A DNA stretch of 64,000 bases from the NCBI GenBank assembly GCA_000687675.1, contig JHWS01000009.1, positions 20,243 to 84,242 on the forward strand, given 5' to 3'. This document shows positions 40,735-50,296 of the stretch, one piece after another; the first letter of the stretch is position 1; the number at the start of each line of letters is the position of its first letter. The position numbers and the translations under genes are program-made. The notes under the pieces are model-generated. The model searched no databases. It saw only the letters and a program-made list of their open reading frames with translations, and was not told the origin of the DNA. Source of the DNA: Lachnospiraceae bacterium NC2008. Its GTDB lineage: Bacteria > Bacillota > Clostridia > Lachnospirales > Lachnospiraceae.

Positions 40735-42495
40735 ATGATGAAGATGAGATTAAGAAAGATTATGGCTTCAGTTTGCCTTGTAGCCTCAGTAATTGCCTTA
40801 GCAGGTGGTATAGGGATTAACACACAGGCTGCTGGTGGAGACAGAGTATATTCACCAAGTACTTCTGTTAATGCCACATCTCTTGATACTAAAGAACCAT
40901 ATAAGACTATTACTAACGAGGACAGAGATACAGCCTATATCCTTCTTATTCAGCATATGAATGGTCTTAAGGCTCTCTACGATCTTAATAGTGATACAGT
41001 AAAGCGTCTTGATGCAGTTATGTATCAGGCCAATGTCTATATAGCTAATACCAACATGACAGTTGGGGAACTGTCTTCGTATATTAGTAAAGTAGAAGCT
41101 GATATGGACGCATCTCTTGGAGGCGCTTCAGTAGTTTCAGAAACATCAAGCTTCCTCTTCTTAATTAATCCAACACCAACTAATACAATATCATATGGCT
41201 CTTCAGCGCCTATAACACTTACATTTGCCAACTTTGGTAAGGAAGGTGTAACAGATGTAGTAGTAACTCCTAAGGTATCAACTAAGGGAGAAGAGTGGCC
41301 ATTTGTCATAACCAATGCTTCAGATGTACAGCTTATAAAGTCTATTCCGAAGGCTTCATCTGTTGAGGAAGCTACAACACTTGGACAGAGTCTTACATGG
41401 AACTTCACAGTTTCAGATAAGGCATATACAGGTACTTATCCTCTTACCTTCCATGTTCAGTATTACAGAAATGGTACTAAGGAGGAGACAGACCTAACTA
41501 CATACGTAAATATTAAGGGTAAAGCCAGCAACGGTAGCTTAGAGCAGAATACATCAGATAAAGATAAGAATAAGCCTTCAACACCACGTATTATCGTAAC
41601 AGGCTTTGTAACAGAGCCAGAGAAGGTTCACGCTGGCGATACATTTGCTCTTACAATTACAGTTCAGAATACTGCTCAGACAACAGTAAGCAATATACAG
41701 TTTGACCTTAAGGCTGCTCAGGAGTCTTCAGATGCTGATTCTAAGACTACATACGAAGCATTTTTACCAACTTCGGGTTCAGCTACTATCTATGTATCAA
41801 GTATTGCACCAGGTGCAACAACTGATCTTAATATAGAGATGACAGCCAGAAATGACCTTACTCAAAAGCCTTATGTCATAACTATAGATGCTGCTTATGA
41901 AGATCCTGATAAGAATCCATTTACAGCCACTACCAATGTGTCTATACCTGTATATCAGGAAGCAAGAGTAGATACTGGCGATGCTGAGGTTATGCCAGCT
42001 GCAATAGGTTTATATGAGCAGAGTAATATATGCTTTGACATATACAATAAAGGTAAGACTACTCTTAACAATGTTTCTATTTCATTTGAAGATGGATATG
42101 TAACAGGAGGTAACTGCTTCCTTGGTAAGATTGAGCCAGGCGGAACTGGTGCTGTTGACTGTACTGTAGAAGGTGCTATGCCTAATGATGATACCAGCAC
42201 AGTTACAGCTACTATCTCTTATGAAGATGAAGCAGGTAATGTTACAACTATAGAAAAAGAAATCAATCTTTATGTATACGAGATGGAGTACTCTGAAGAA
42301 GACTTGGGCGATGACTTCTATATGGAAGAGGATACTAAGCCTAAGAAGAAGGGTATGCCACTTTGGCTTATTGGAGCAATCGTAGGCGGCGCTGCAGGTG
42401 CGGTAGTTGCAATTATAAAGCTTGTAAAAGCAAAGAAGGCCAAGAAACTTAGGATGCTTAGAGAACTTGAAAGAGACGACGAAGATAATCTTTAA
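40735..42495 (+). CDS. Secreted multi-Ig (CARDB-like) protein with C-terminal membrane anchor
   Basis: A 586-aa exported protein: signal peptide ending near TQAAG, an N-terminal helical region (~40-125), two or three Ig-like/CARDB-type beta domains (for example APITLTFANFGKEGVTDVVV, KVHAGDTFALTITVQNTAQT, LYEQSNICFDIYNKGKTTL), and a C-terminal helix MPLWLIGAIVGGAAGAVVAI followed by a Lys-rich cytoplasmic tail. By position it is the extracytoplasmic partner of the flanking ABC ATPase and permease, analogous to adaptor proteins of MacB-type systems. Confidence 0.8.
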   Translation: MMKMRLRKIMASVCLVASVIALAGGIGINTQAAGGDRVYSPSTSVNATSLDTKEPYKTITNEDRDTAYILLIQHMNGLKALYDLNSDTVKRLDAVMYQANVYIANTNMTVGELSSYISKVEADMDASLGGASVVSETSSFLFLINPTPTNTISYGSSAPITLTFANFGKEGVTDVVVTPKVSTKGEEWPFVITNASDVQLIKSIPKASSVEEATTLGQSLTWNFTVSDKAYTGTYPLTFHVQYYRNGTKEETDLTTYVNIKGKASNGSLEQNTSDKDKNKPSTPRIIVTGFVTEPEKVHAGDTFALTITVQNTAQTTVSNIQFDLKAAQESSDADSKTTYEAFLPTSGSATIYVSSIAPGATTDLNIEMTARNDLTQKPYVITIDAAYEDPDKNPFTATTNVSIPVYQEARVDTGDAEVMPAAIGLYEQSNICFDIYNKGKTTLNNVSISFEDGYVTGGNCFLGKIEPGGTGAVDCTVEGAMPNDDTSTVTATISYEDEAGNVTTIEKEINLYVYEMEYSEEDLGDDFYMEEDTKPKKKGMPLWLIGAIVGGAAGAVVAIIKLVKAKKAKKLRMLRELERDDEDNL

Positions 42496-42547
42496 CTATA
42501 AGGCAAACTATTATTGCAGAAGCAAATGATATGAATGCGGAGAATAT

Positions 42548-43888
42548 ATGAAATTTACAGACTTACTGATTATGAGTCTTGGAAGTCTCTGGAAACGTAA
42601 GGTTAGAACTATACTTACTGTCCTGGGGGTTGTGATAGGTACTGTATCGGTAGTTATTATGATAAGCCTGGGCATAGGTATGAAAAAGACTATGCTTGAT
42701 CAGATGGAAAGCTACGGCTCATTAAAGTTAATAGAAGTTACGGAAAGTTACGATAATTCTAGTAATGATGATCCTACAGCGGGTAAACTAAGTAATGATG
42801 TAGTTGATATGCTGAAAAATATGGAGCATGTGGAATCTGTAGTACCTATTTTGGAATGCTCGGGATACTTGTTAACTGGAAGATATAAGTGCTATGTCAA
42901 TATTTATGGCGTAGACTATGAAGGTATGAAAAAACTGGATATCAAGCTTGCTAGTGGCCAGTTGCCAAAAGATGAGACGGAGATTAAACCAGTCTATGGT
43001 AATAATGTTATAGCGCAGTTCTTTGATAAAAAGACAAACGTTTATCCATATTATGAACTAGGCGAATTAGCAGATGTTGATCTCCAAAATGACACTATTT
43101 TTTTGATACTTAATACTATGGCTTATGACAGTGCCGGTCAAAAGGATGAAAAAGGTAACATTATTAAGGCACCTAAAAAACGTATTGTTGAATGTTCAGG
43201 GCTTATGGAAGGTGGCGTAGAGGACTGGAACAACTACAGCTACTACGTTGTTGTTAACATAGAAGCTCTAAAGAAGGCTCTTAAGAAAGAATATAAAAAC
43301 AGCACTATTCCGGGGCAACCAACAACCAAGAAGGGTAAACCATACAAGGAATTCTTTTACACTACTGTAAACGTATACGCTGATAGCATGGAGAATGTAG
43401 CGGAACTTCAGAAACAGATTAAAGATATGGGCTATGAAACCTATGCCTCAGCTGAGTGGATAGATTCGGAGATGAAGACCCTGAATACTATCCAGCTTGT
43501 TCTTGGTGGAATCGGCGCTGTATCCCTTATAGTTGCAGCAATAGGTATTATCAACACTATGATGATGTCTATATACGAGAGAACCAAGGAAATAGGCGTT
43601 ATGAAGGTTATAGGCTGTCGTCTTAGAGATATACAGCTTCTTTTCCTTATGGAGGCAGCATTTATCGGTCTTATTGGAGGTGCTGTAGGAACAGGTATAA
43701 GCTATGCTTTATCACCAGTTATTAATAAGGCATTATCACACGGGGAGGACATGATGTTTGCTTCGGTTATACCGCCTTGGCTTGTAGTTTTAGCAATAGT
43801 ATTTTCAACCATCATAGGTATGATAGCAGGTTTCCTGCCTTCACTTAGAGCTATGAGACTTAGCCCGCTTGAGGCTATGAGAACTTAA
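42548..43888 (+). CDS. MacB/FtsX-type ABC permease
   Basis: A 446-aa permease with an N-terminal helix (KVRTILTVLGVVIGTVSVVIMISLGIG), a periplasmic-type domain (~50-315), and a three-helix FtsX domain at the end (INTMMMSIYERTKEIGVMKVIG). This is the classic four-helix MacB topology. With the ATPase at 39924 it forms a mechanotransmission export system, probably driven by the secreted Ig-like partner. Confidence 0.9.
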   Translation: MKFTDLLIMSLGSLWKRKVRTILTVLGVVIGTVSVVIMISLGIGMKKTMLDQMESYGSLKLIEVTESYDNSSNDDPTAGKLSNDVVDMLKNMEHVESVVPILECSGYLLTGRYKCYVNIYGVDYEGMKKLDIKLASGQLPKDETEIKPVYGNNVIAQFFDKKTNVYPYYELGELADVDLQNDTIFLILNTMAYDSAGQKDEKGNIIKAPKKRIVECSGLMEGGVEDWNNYSYYVVVNIEALKKALKKEYKNSTIPGQPTTKKGKPYKEFFYTTVNVYADSMENVAELQKQIKDMGYETYASAEWIDSEMKTLNTIQLVLGGIGAVSLIVAAIGIINTMMMSIYERTKEIGVMKVIGCRLRDIQLLFLMEAAFIGLIGGAVGTGISYALSPVINKALSHGEDMMFASVIPPWLVVLAIVFSTIIGMIAGFLPSLRAMRLSPLEAMRT

Positions 43889-43992
43889 ATAAGACATATG
43901 TAGCGCACTAATGGCAAGTGTGATACAATGAGTTAACATAATGAATATTATCTTTAGTACAAAGGGGTATGTAGAGAGGAGAGTTTGTTCTT

Positions 43993-44913
43993 ATGACAAA
44001 ACCAACATTAGTTATTTTAGCAGCAGGTATGGGAAGCCGATACGGCGGACTTAAACAGATTGATCCGATAGATGATAATGGCAATAAGATTATTGATTTC
44101 TCAATATATGATGCTATCCGTGCTGGTTTTGGCAAGGTTGTATTCATTATTAAGAAAGAGAATGAAGCTGACTTTAGAACCTGCGTAGGTGATAAGGTTA
44201 AGAGCAAGATAGAGGTTGAATACGTATTCCAGGATCTTACTAATATTCCAGAAGGAGCAACTATACCTGAAGGAAGAGTTAAGCCTTGGGGTACAGCTCA
44301 TGCTATCCTTTGCTGCAAAGATACAGTAAAGGGACCATTTGCAGTTATTAATGCAGATGATTACTATGGTGTAAGCGCATATCAGAGCTTATACGACTTT
44401 TTAACAGCAAGTCATGAGTCTAATCCATATCCATTCTGTATGGTTGGCTATGAGCTTAAAAACACCCTTACAGAGAATGGTTCAGTAGCAAGAGGATGCT
44501 GTCAGATGGATGCTAATGGTATGCTTGAAACTATTGATGAAAGAACTAATATTATCAAGACTCCAGAAGGTGCATCATATTCTAAGGATGACGGCCAGAC
44601 ATATATCCCTATGTCGGCAGACAGCTTAGTATCTATGAATATGTGGGGATTTACTCCAGATATTTTCCCAGAACTTGATAAGTCTATGAAGAGATTCTTT
44701 AAAGAGGATATTAATGTTAATCCACTTAAAGCAGAGTGCTATCTTCCTATGGAAGTAGGCAGCATGGTAAAAGATGGAATCGCAACAGTTAAGGTACTTT
44801 CATCTAAGGATAAGTGGTTTGGTGTAACATATAAAGAAGACAAGCCATTCGTAGTTAGTTCTATACAGGCTCTTAAAGATAAGGGAATCTACCCAGATAA
44901 GCTTTGGGACTAA
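43993..44913 (+). CDS. Sugar-phosphate nucleotidyltransferase family protein
   Basis: A 306-aa protein with the nucleotidyltransferase signature VILAAGMGSRYGGLKQIDP and the metal-binding NADDYYG. It resembles the single-domain NTP_transferase proteins of Lachnospiraceae often annotated only generally; substrate preference (UTP or dTTP with sugar-1-phosphate) cannot be told. Ribosome site GAGAGGAGAG. The gene stands alone and converges on prs. Confidence 0.85.
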   Translation: MTKPTLVILAAGMGSRYGGLKQIDPIDDNGNKIIDFSIYDAIRAGFGKVVFIIKKENEADFRTCVGDKVKSKIEVEYVFQDLTNIPEGATIPEGRVKPWGTAHAILCCKDTVKGPFAVINADDYYGVSAYQSLYDFLTASHESNPYPFCMVGYELKNTLTENGSVARGCCQMDANGMLETIDERTNIIKTPEGASYSKDDGQTYIPMSADSLVSMNMWGFTPDIFPELDKSMKRFFKEDINVNPLKAECYLPMEVGSMVKDGIATVKVLSSKDKWFGVTYKEDKPFVVSSIQALKDKGIYPDKLWD

Positions 44914-44948
44914 AAGCTTAATACTGAAAACTTTTAAACATAAAAATT

Positions 44949-44978
44949 ACCCTGCAGATTACTCCGCAGGGTTTTGTT
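44949..44978. terminator. Bidirectional terminator between nucleotidyltransferase and prs
   Basis: 7-bp stem ACCCTGC/GCAGGGT with a 10-nt loop; T-rich on the plus side and A-rich before it, so usable by both strands. Confidence 0.85.
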
Positions 44979-44988
44979 TTTGTATATC

Positions 44989-46176
44989 TTATACTTCGCC
45001 GTTCTTGTATCTGTTAACAAGTCTTTGGATTCTCTCACTTGGATTAAGAAGATCAGAGATTGAAGTATCGTGGTTAAGTGTATCGATGATAAATGCGATA
45101 TACTTACTAAGGTCACAGCTTATGTACCATTCCTTTGCAAGAAGCTCAGGTGTCTGGAAGATAAGGTTTGTTGTAAGTACTCTTGTGATGATACCCTTTT
45201 CGTAAGCTTCATCAAATCTCTTAAGTCCGCTTGTGAAGAGACCGAATGTAGAGAATACAAAGATTCTGTTAGCCTTTCTAGCCTTTAATTCCTTAGCAAC
45301 ATCGATTACGCTGTCGCCTGAAGAAATCATATCATCAACAATGATTACGTCTTTACCTGCAACATCAGAACCAAGGAACTCATGTGCAACGATAGGGTTA
45401 CGTCCATTAACAACCTGTGTATAATCACGTCTCTTATAGAACATACCCATATCAAGACCAAGTACGTTGGCAATATAGATAGCTCTGTTCATACCACCTT
45501 CATCAGGTGAGATAATCATCATGTGATCAGCGTCAATCTTAAGGTCTTTAATATTTTCAAGAAGACCCTTGATGAACTGATATGATGCCTGGATTGTTTC
45601 AAAACCATTAAGTGGAATAGCGTTCTGAACTCGTGGGTCGTGAGCATCGAATGTGATGATATTATCTACGCCCATAGCTACAAGTTCCTGAAGTGCTATA
45701 GCACAGTCAAGTGACTCTCTAGTAGTTCTCTTATGCTGTCTGCTTTCATAGAGGAATGGCATGATTACTGTAATTCTTCTTGCTTTACCACCTACAGCAG
45801 CGATGATTCTCTTAAGATCCTGATAGTGGTCATCAGGTGACATGTGATTCTCTTTACCAAAGAGTGAGTATGTAAGTGAATAGTTACCTACATCAACAAG
45901 TATATAGAGGTCAGTACCTCTTACAGATTCAAGGATAACACCCTTAGCTTCACCAGAACCAAAACGTGGAACCTTAGCATTTAATATAAAAGTTTCTCTT
46001 TTATAATCTGCAAATGCGAGGGTATCGGTGTGCTCGTGCTCTCTAGTTGCTCTCCATTCTACAAGATACTGATTTACCTTCTCCCCCAAGTGGCGACATC
46101 CCTCAAGTGGAATGATGCCTAATGCTCCAACAGGAATTGACTCAAGATTGCGTACATCTTCCTTTGATGTTGACAT
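44989..46176 (-). CDS. prs: Ribose-phosphate pyrophosphokinase, long form
   Basis: A 395-aa PRPP synthetase making the precursor of nucleotides, His and Trp. Diagnostic motifs are IPLEGCRHLGEKVNQYL, MPFLYESRQHKRTTRESL (catalytic flexible loop region), FDAHDPRVQNAI and the PRPP-binding loop DVIIVDDMISSGDSV. It is about 80 residues longer than the common ~315-aa enzymes; this long form occurs in Lachnospiraceae. Strong GAAAGGAG site. Confidence 0.92.
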   Translation of the reverse strand: MSTSKEDVRNLESIPVGALGIIPLEGCRHLGEKVNQYLVEWRATREHEHTDTLAFADYKRETFILNAKVPRFGSGEAKGVILESVRGTDLYILVDVGNYSLTYSLFGKENHMSPDDHYQDLKRIIAAVGGKARRITVIMPFLYESRQHKRTTRESLDCAIALQELVAMGVDNIITFDAHDPRVQNAIPLNGFETIQASYQFIKGLLENIKDLKIDADHMMIISPDEGGMNRAIYIANVLGLDMGMFYKRRDYTQVVNGRNPIVAHEFLGSDVAGKDVIIVDDMISSGDSVIDVAKELKARKANRIFVFSTFGLFTSGLKRFDEAYEKGIITRVLTTNLIFQTPELLAKEWYISCDLSKYIAFIIDTLNHDTSISDLLNPSERIQRLVNRYKNGEV

Positions 46177-46248
46177 TGTGTTGCTCCTTTCAGATGTTGA
46201 AAAAATTATATTATACGGTTTTACCGTGTGTTACCTCTTTTTAGGAAA

Positions 46249-47232
46249 CTAGCCAGACTGTTCAAGCTTCTTCTGGATTCTAATATCTTTTATTTCTGAT
46301 AACTGGAGAAGTTCGTAATTCTCACATATACGGGAAAATACTCTGTCTGAATATCTTGAACGAATATCTTCCATACTAAGATTAGTTGATATTATAGTTG
46401 AGTGATTTCTAAGATTTCTCTCGTTGATTATCTCAAAGAGGTGAGTTCTTATAAAATCGTTAGTAGTCTCTGTTCCAAGGTCATCTATTATAAGGAGGTC
46501 ACATTCTAGAAGTGACTCGTTAATCCAAATATAGGTTTCCTTTGCTGGACTATATATATAATTGGAAATAGTCTGGAATAAGTTTACTGCACTAATATAT
46601 ATTATAGAACATCCTTTATCAAGGAGTTCTTTAGCGACACATCCTGATAAGAAGGATTTTCCAGTACCTACTGTACCATAAAAGAGTAGGTTTCGATAGT
46701 CTGAATAGAAGTTATTAATAAAATTTTTGCAGGTTGTTACAGCGTGTTCAAATTGTCTCAGGCCTTCACCCTGGTAATAGTCTTTAGATAGAAGAGAGAA
46801 GTTGTTACTTTCTAAGAATTCTTTCATTCTTGAGAAGTCGTAAACAAGCTTAACCTGCTTCTTCATAAAGCAGGAACATTTTTCTCCATCTACATATCCT
46901 GTATCTTTACACTCGCTGCAGTCGTATTCCATCTCAAGATAGTCTTTAGAATAACCATACTGCTCAAGAAGTCGGTTCTTTTTAAGTTTAATATCAAGAA
47001 GTTTCTCGTGATATTCCTTCTTAACAGCTTCAAAATCAGGGTTAATAGAAGCGGATATACGCATTCTTGCATAAGCCATAGATAAAGCACTAACCTGATC
47101 TTCAAGTGGTTTATATTCAGGTATCTTAGAGTTTATCTCAGCCTTTCTTGCACTTAGTTCACGTGCGTGTCTAAGTCTGGCTTCATCATATTCTCTTATA
47201 ATCTTGTCGTATTGTGAATTAGATATTGCCAT
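46249..47232 (-). CDS. DnaC/DnaI-like replicative helicase loader ATPase
   Basis: A 327-aa AAA+ protein. The N-terminal region has a coiled coil and a four-Cys cluster (DCSECKDTG...KCSCFMKK) that could bind zinc. The ATPase part carries Walker A GTVGTGKSFLSG, Walker B DLLIIDDLGTE and an arginine-finger region RYSDRVFSRI. Overlaps the preceding dnaD-like gene by one base (TAATG). Together they should load the replicative helicase. Confidence 0.9.
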   Translation of the reverse strand: MAISNSQYDKIIREYDEARLRHARELSARKAEINSKIPEYKPLEDQVSALSMAYARMRISASINPDFEAVKKEYHEKLLDIKLKKNRLLEQYGYSKDYLEMEYDCSECKDTGYVDGEKCSCFMKKQVKLVYDFSRMKEFLESNNFSLLSKDYYQGEGLRQFEHAVTTCKNFINNFYSDYRNLLFYGTVGTGKSFLSGCVAKELLDKGCSIIYISAVNLFQTISNYIYSPAKETYIWINESLLECDLLIIDDLGTETTNDFIRTHLFEIINERNLRNHSTIISTNLSMEDIRSRYSDRVFSRICENYELLQLSEIKDIRIQKKLEQSG

Positions 47233-48317
47233 TATTTTGTAAGTGCTTTCTCAATTGCTTCAAAATCATAATCCTGCTGTTCCATCTTTAGGAAGTTGCT
47301 GGAAGTCTTGCTATAAGACTTTGGAGCTGCGCTGTTATTGCTGTTATTACTATTATTAGAAGCCTTAGCCTGCTTGCTGCTTGCGTACTCTTCATCTAGT
47401 TTTACTATATCCTTCTTAGAGTGTACGCCACTAGTGTGCCAGTTCTTTAATATGGAATCTGCATACTGGAAACGGTTTCTATCAGTAGCAAGAACTGTTC
47501 TCTGACAAGCTTCCTCTATTATAGAAAGTGGGAAATTGTATGTAAATAACCACTTCTTTATATATTCAAGCTCATTGGCAGCAGGTGTACCATCTTTGCC
47601 AAGTGCTTTCATAACTGAGATAACAGACTTATCTGTTTTCTTAGTGTTCTGCTTAGCTTTAGATAATGTATCTATACCCTGCTCGTACCAGTTAATAGCT
47701 ATACTTTCTATATAATGAATATTCTTCTGGTCATGGCTGACGCTGTACTCAATAAGATAATCTGTAAGGTCTATTGAGAAGTTAAGTCTGTCATGTATAA
47801 ATAGGATAGTACGAATCTCAGTTGGATTAAGTGGTCTTCCAAAATACTGGCTTGCAGCATTTAAAAGCATCTTAACTTCTGGGTCAGAAGAAAGTCTTTT
47901 AATATCATCAAGAGAGTAGCTTTCTCTTTCAGCAGCATAATCCATAGATATCATAGGTATCTCCTTGCTTACAGGTGATTCGGTTACAGTTTTCTTTACA
48001 GGATTTGCTGAAGAAACAGAGCCTGAAGCATTTTTGAATGTTACACCGGCAATATTGTTATTATCATCATATGATAAAGAAATAAGACCGAGATTATCCC
48101 AGTACTTGAGGGATCTGATAACATCCTTTTCTGTATGGTTGAATTTATCTGCTATTTCTGAAATATCAGTAGGAAGATTAGCGCTAACCATACGAAGAAG
48201 ATAAAGGTAAATCTTTATCTGTGCATCATTGGCATCACGCATGTACTGATCTATGAATGTATTGGATAATAATGTTATCCCTTTAGAGTCTTCTAGTTTA
48301 ATGTTTAGTGGTATCAT
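47232..48317 (-). CDS. DnaD/DnaB-like replication initiation protein
   Basis: A 361-aa primosomal protein. An N-terminal winged-helix (MRDANDAQIKIYLYLLRM to NTEKDVIRSLKYWDNLGLI-type) is followed by the DnaB_2/DnaD domain with the signature YxxxIxxxW in HYIESIAINWYEQGI, a second possible copy (KKWLFTYNFPLSIIEEACQRTV to YADSILKNWHTSGV), an Asn/Ser-rich linker, and a C-terminal acidic tip. Such proteins bind DNA at origins or stalled forks and recruit the helicase loader encoded next. Confidence 0.9.
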   Translation of the reverse strand: MIPLNIKLEDSKGITLLSNTFIDQYMRDANDAQIKIYLYLLRMVSANLPTDISEIADKFNHTEKDVIRSLKYWDNLGLISLSYDDNNNIAGVTFKNASGSVSSANPVKKTVTESPVSKEIPMISMDYAAERESYSLDDIKRLSSDPEVKMLLNAASQYFGRPLNPTEIRTILFIHDRLNFSIDLTDYLIEYSVSHDQKNIHYIESIAINWYEQGIDTLSKAKQNTKKTDKSVISVMKALGKDGTPAANELEYIKKWLFTYNFPLSIIEEACQRTVLATDRNRFQYADSILKNWHTSGVHSKKDIVKLDEEYASSKQAKASNNSNNSNNSAAPKSYSKTSSNFLKMEQQDYDFEAIEKALTK

Positions 48318-48426
48318 GACTTGCCCCTCTATAATTACTTTGTATTGCTAATTATATTCATAAGAAGGGCAAAAAGCAATAGATGAAAAGTCCACAAAAC
48401 CAGTAAAATCAAGGGTTCTGACCGGG

Positions 48427-48453
48427 TGTGGATTTTGTGGATATTGTGAATAG
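48427..48453. promoter_or_regulatory. Three tandem DnaA-box-like 9-mers
   Basis: TGTGGATTT, TGTGGATAT and TGTGAATAG follow each other without spacer, close to the reverse DnaA box TGTGGATAA. Another, TGTGGATTA, lies at 48589-48597. They lie in the 282-nt gap upstream of the dnaD/dnaC-like genes, so DnaA control of that operon is plausible. The rest of the gap contains the murC terminator. Confidence 0.5.
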
Positions 48454-48532
48454 ACCCTGGAATAAATATGCCTATATGATGCCGATTCAGTATAAACTGT
48501 AGCATTTTTCAGACTTATGTCTGTAGGTTTAT

Positions 48533-48588
48533 AAAAATAAAAATGTCCACATTTTAGAGTTTACATAATGCAATCTATAATGTGGACA
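48533..48588 (-). terminator. Terminator of murC
   Basis: Minus strand: TGTCCACATT and AATGTGGACA form a perfect 10-bp stem with a 25-nt loop (plus coordinates 48579-48588 and 48544-48553), then a T-rich run. Confidence 0.7.
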
Positions 48589-48598
48589 GTGTGGATTA

Positions 48599-49978
48599 CT
48601 ATTTACCAAGAAGGTTTTCGCCGACTTTTACAATATCTCCGGCACCCATGGTTATCAACATATCATTTGTGGAACAATTTTCTAAAATAAAATTCTCAAT
48701 TTCATCAAAAGTTGGGAAATAATGTACATCCGTTCCCTTTTCTTCTATCTTCTTTAGAAGATCTCTTGATGTTATACCTATTGTATTCTTCTCACGAGCA
48801 GCATATATATCAGCCAGAACTACATGATCAGCAAGCGAAAGAGCCTCAGCAAATTCATTTAAGAATGCATTGGTTCTTGTATAGGTATGTGGCTGGAAGA
48901 TACACCAAAGTTCCTTGTGAGGATAATTCCTACAAGCATTAAGAGTAGCTTTTATCTCAGTAGGGTGATGAGCATAGTCATCAATTATAGATATATCTCC
49001 AAGTTTGCCTTTAAATTCAAAACGTCTGTCGCTACCTGTAAAATGCTTAAGGGCCAAGACACTGGTATTAATATCAAGTTCAAGAAGGTCTGAGAGAAGA
49101 AGTGCTGCGCAGGCGTTGTACACATTGTGAATACCTACAACTCCAAGCTCAACTTTTACATCTTCCTTTTCCTTACGCTTTAATGTAAAGATACCACGAC
49201 CAAATTCATCAAATGAAATATCTTCAGGATAGTAATCAGATGAAGAACTGCTTCCATATGTATGTACCGGGCAGGCAACATCTGCTGTAATCTCAGAAAG
49301 ATTATCTATATCTCCATTAATAATAAGGGCTCCGTCCTTAGGAAGTCTAAGTGCGAATCTGTGGAATGAATTCCTAATATCATTAATGTCCTTAAAGAAA
49401 TCAAGATGATCTTCTTCTATATTAAGTATAAGACTGATCCTAGGATAAAACTCTAAGTATGAGTTTGTGTATTCACAGGCTTCAGTTACGAAGTAGTCAT
49501 TAGAGCCAACTCTGTAGTTACCGCCAACTGAACGGAGGATGCCGCCAATTGAAAGAGTAGGATCTGTTTCTGCCTTCATAAGTATCTCGGATATCATGGA
49601 AGTTGTTGTTGTCTTACCATGAGTACCGCTTATAGCTATAGGTGTTTTATAGTTAAGCATAAGTTGACCAAGAAGCTGGGCTCTTGTTAGCATAGGAATC
49701 TTCTTGTCTATAGCCTTGCAAAGTTCAGGATTATCTTTGCTTATTGCTGCTGTATATACAACCAGGTCAAGGTCATCAGCAATATTGCTCTCTCTCTGGC
49801 CGTAGTATATAACAGCTCCGCTTTTTTCAAGCTTCTCTGTTAATTCTGACTTTGCTCTGTCGGAACCTGTTACTGTAAAGCCTTCTGACATAAGAATCTC
49901 AGCAAGACCGCTCATGCTTATGCCGCCGATACCTATAAAATGTACCTTACAAGGCTTGTTAAAATCTACTTTGTACAT
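48599..49978 (-). CDS. murC: UDP-N-acetylmuramate--L-alanine ligase
   Basis: A 459-aa Mur ligase adding L-Ala to UDP-MurNAc in peptidoglycan synthesis. N-terminal Rossmann motif VHFIGIGGISMSGLAEIL, ATP loop AISGTHGKTTTTSMIS, central NIEEDHLDFFKD and VVGIHNVYNACAALLL, C-terminal DDYAHHPTEIKATL and FQPHTYTRT. All typical MurC elements are present and the length is normal. It stands alone in its orientation with its own terminator. Confidence 0.96.
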   Translation of the reverse strand: MYKVDFNKPCKVHFIGIGGISMSGLAEILMSEGFTVTGSDRAKSELTEKLEKSGAVIYYGQRESNIADDLDLVVYTAAISKDNPELCKAIDKKIPMLTRAQLLGQLMLNYKTPIAISGTHGKTTTTSMISEILMKAETDPTLSIGGILRSVGGNYRVGSNDYFVTEACEYTNSYLEFYPRISLILNIEEDHLDFFKDINDIRNSFHRFALRLPKDGALIINGDIDNLSEITADVACPVHTYGSSSSSDYYPEDISFDEFGRGIFTLKRKEKEDVKVELGVVGIHNVYNACAALLLSDLLELDINTSVLALKHFTGSDRRFEFKGKLGDISIIDDYAHHPTEIKATLNACRNYPHKELWCIFQPHTYTRTNAFLNEFAEALSLADHVVLADIYAAREKNTIGITSRDLLKKIEEKGTDVHYFPTFDEIENFILENCSTNDMLITMGAGDIVKVGENLLGK

Positions 49979-50195
49979 AGTAAATATGGTTTCTCCAATT
50001 TCTTTGATTTACTAGATAAATTATAGCCCTCATAGGGTAAAAAACAATCAATTTGGGGCTTTTTGTGAAAAATCACAAATAGTATTCGTTAAGCTGGTGT
50101 TAATACTGCACAAAAACACTAAGTACTAATTTGTATAAAATATGAAAAATGCTTAAGAAGGACTCTTTTTTTAGATAAAATAAACAATAAAACTG

Positions 50196-50224
50196 TTCAC
50201 TTTCACGAAAACATGTGTTATAAT
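50196..50224 (+). promoter_or_regulatory. Promoter of glgCD
   Basis: TTCACT (50196-50201), 17-bp spacer, extended -10 TGTTATAAT (TATAAT at 50219-50224). The ~65-nt leader contains a TTATAGT/ACTATAA hairpin soon after the start site. The rest of 49979-50195 is A/T-rich with nothing else evident. Confidence 0.75.
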
Positions 50225-50296
50225 TCCCATTATAGTTATTGTAGAGACTATAAATGTGTTAACGGGTTACAAAAATACAATGCTAGAGGTGATTAC

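Noticed and set aside
48320..48598. Chromosomal origin of replication
   Set aside because: DnaA-box-like 9-mers are present, but there is no dnaA/dnaN, no clear unwinding element, and the spacing is better explained as promoter control.
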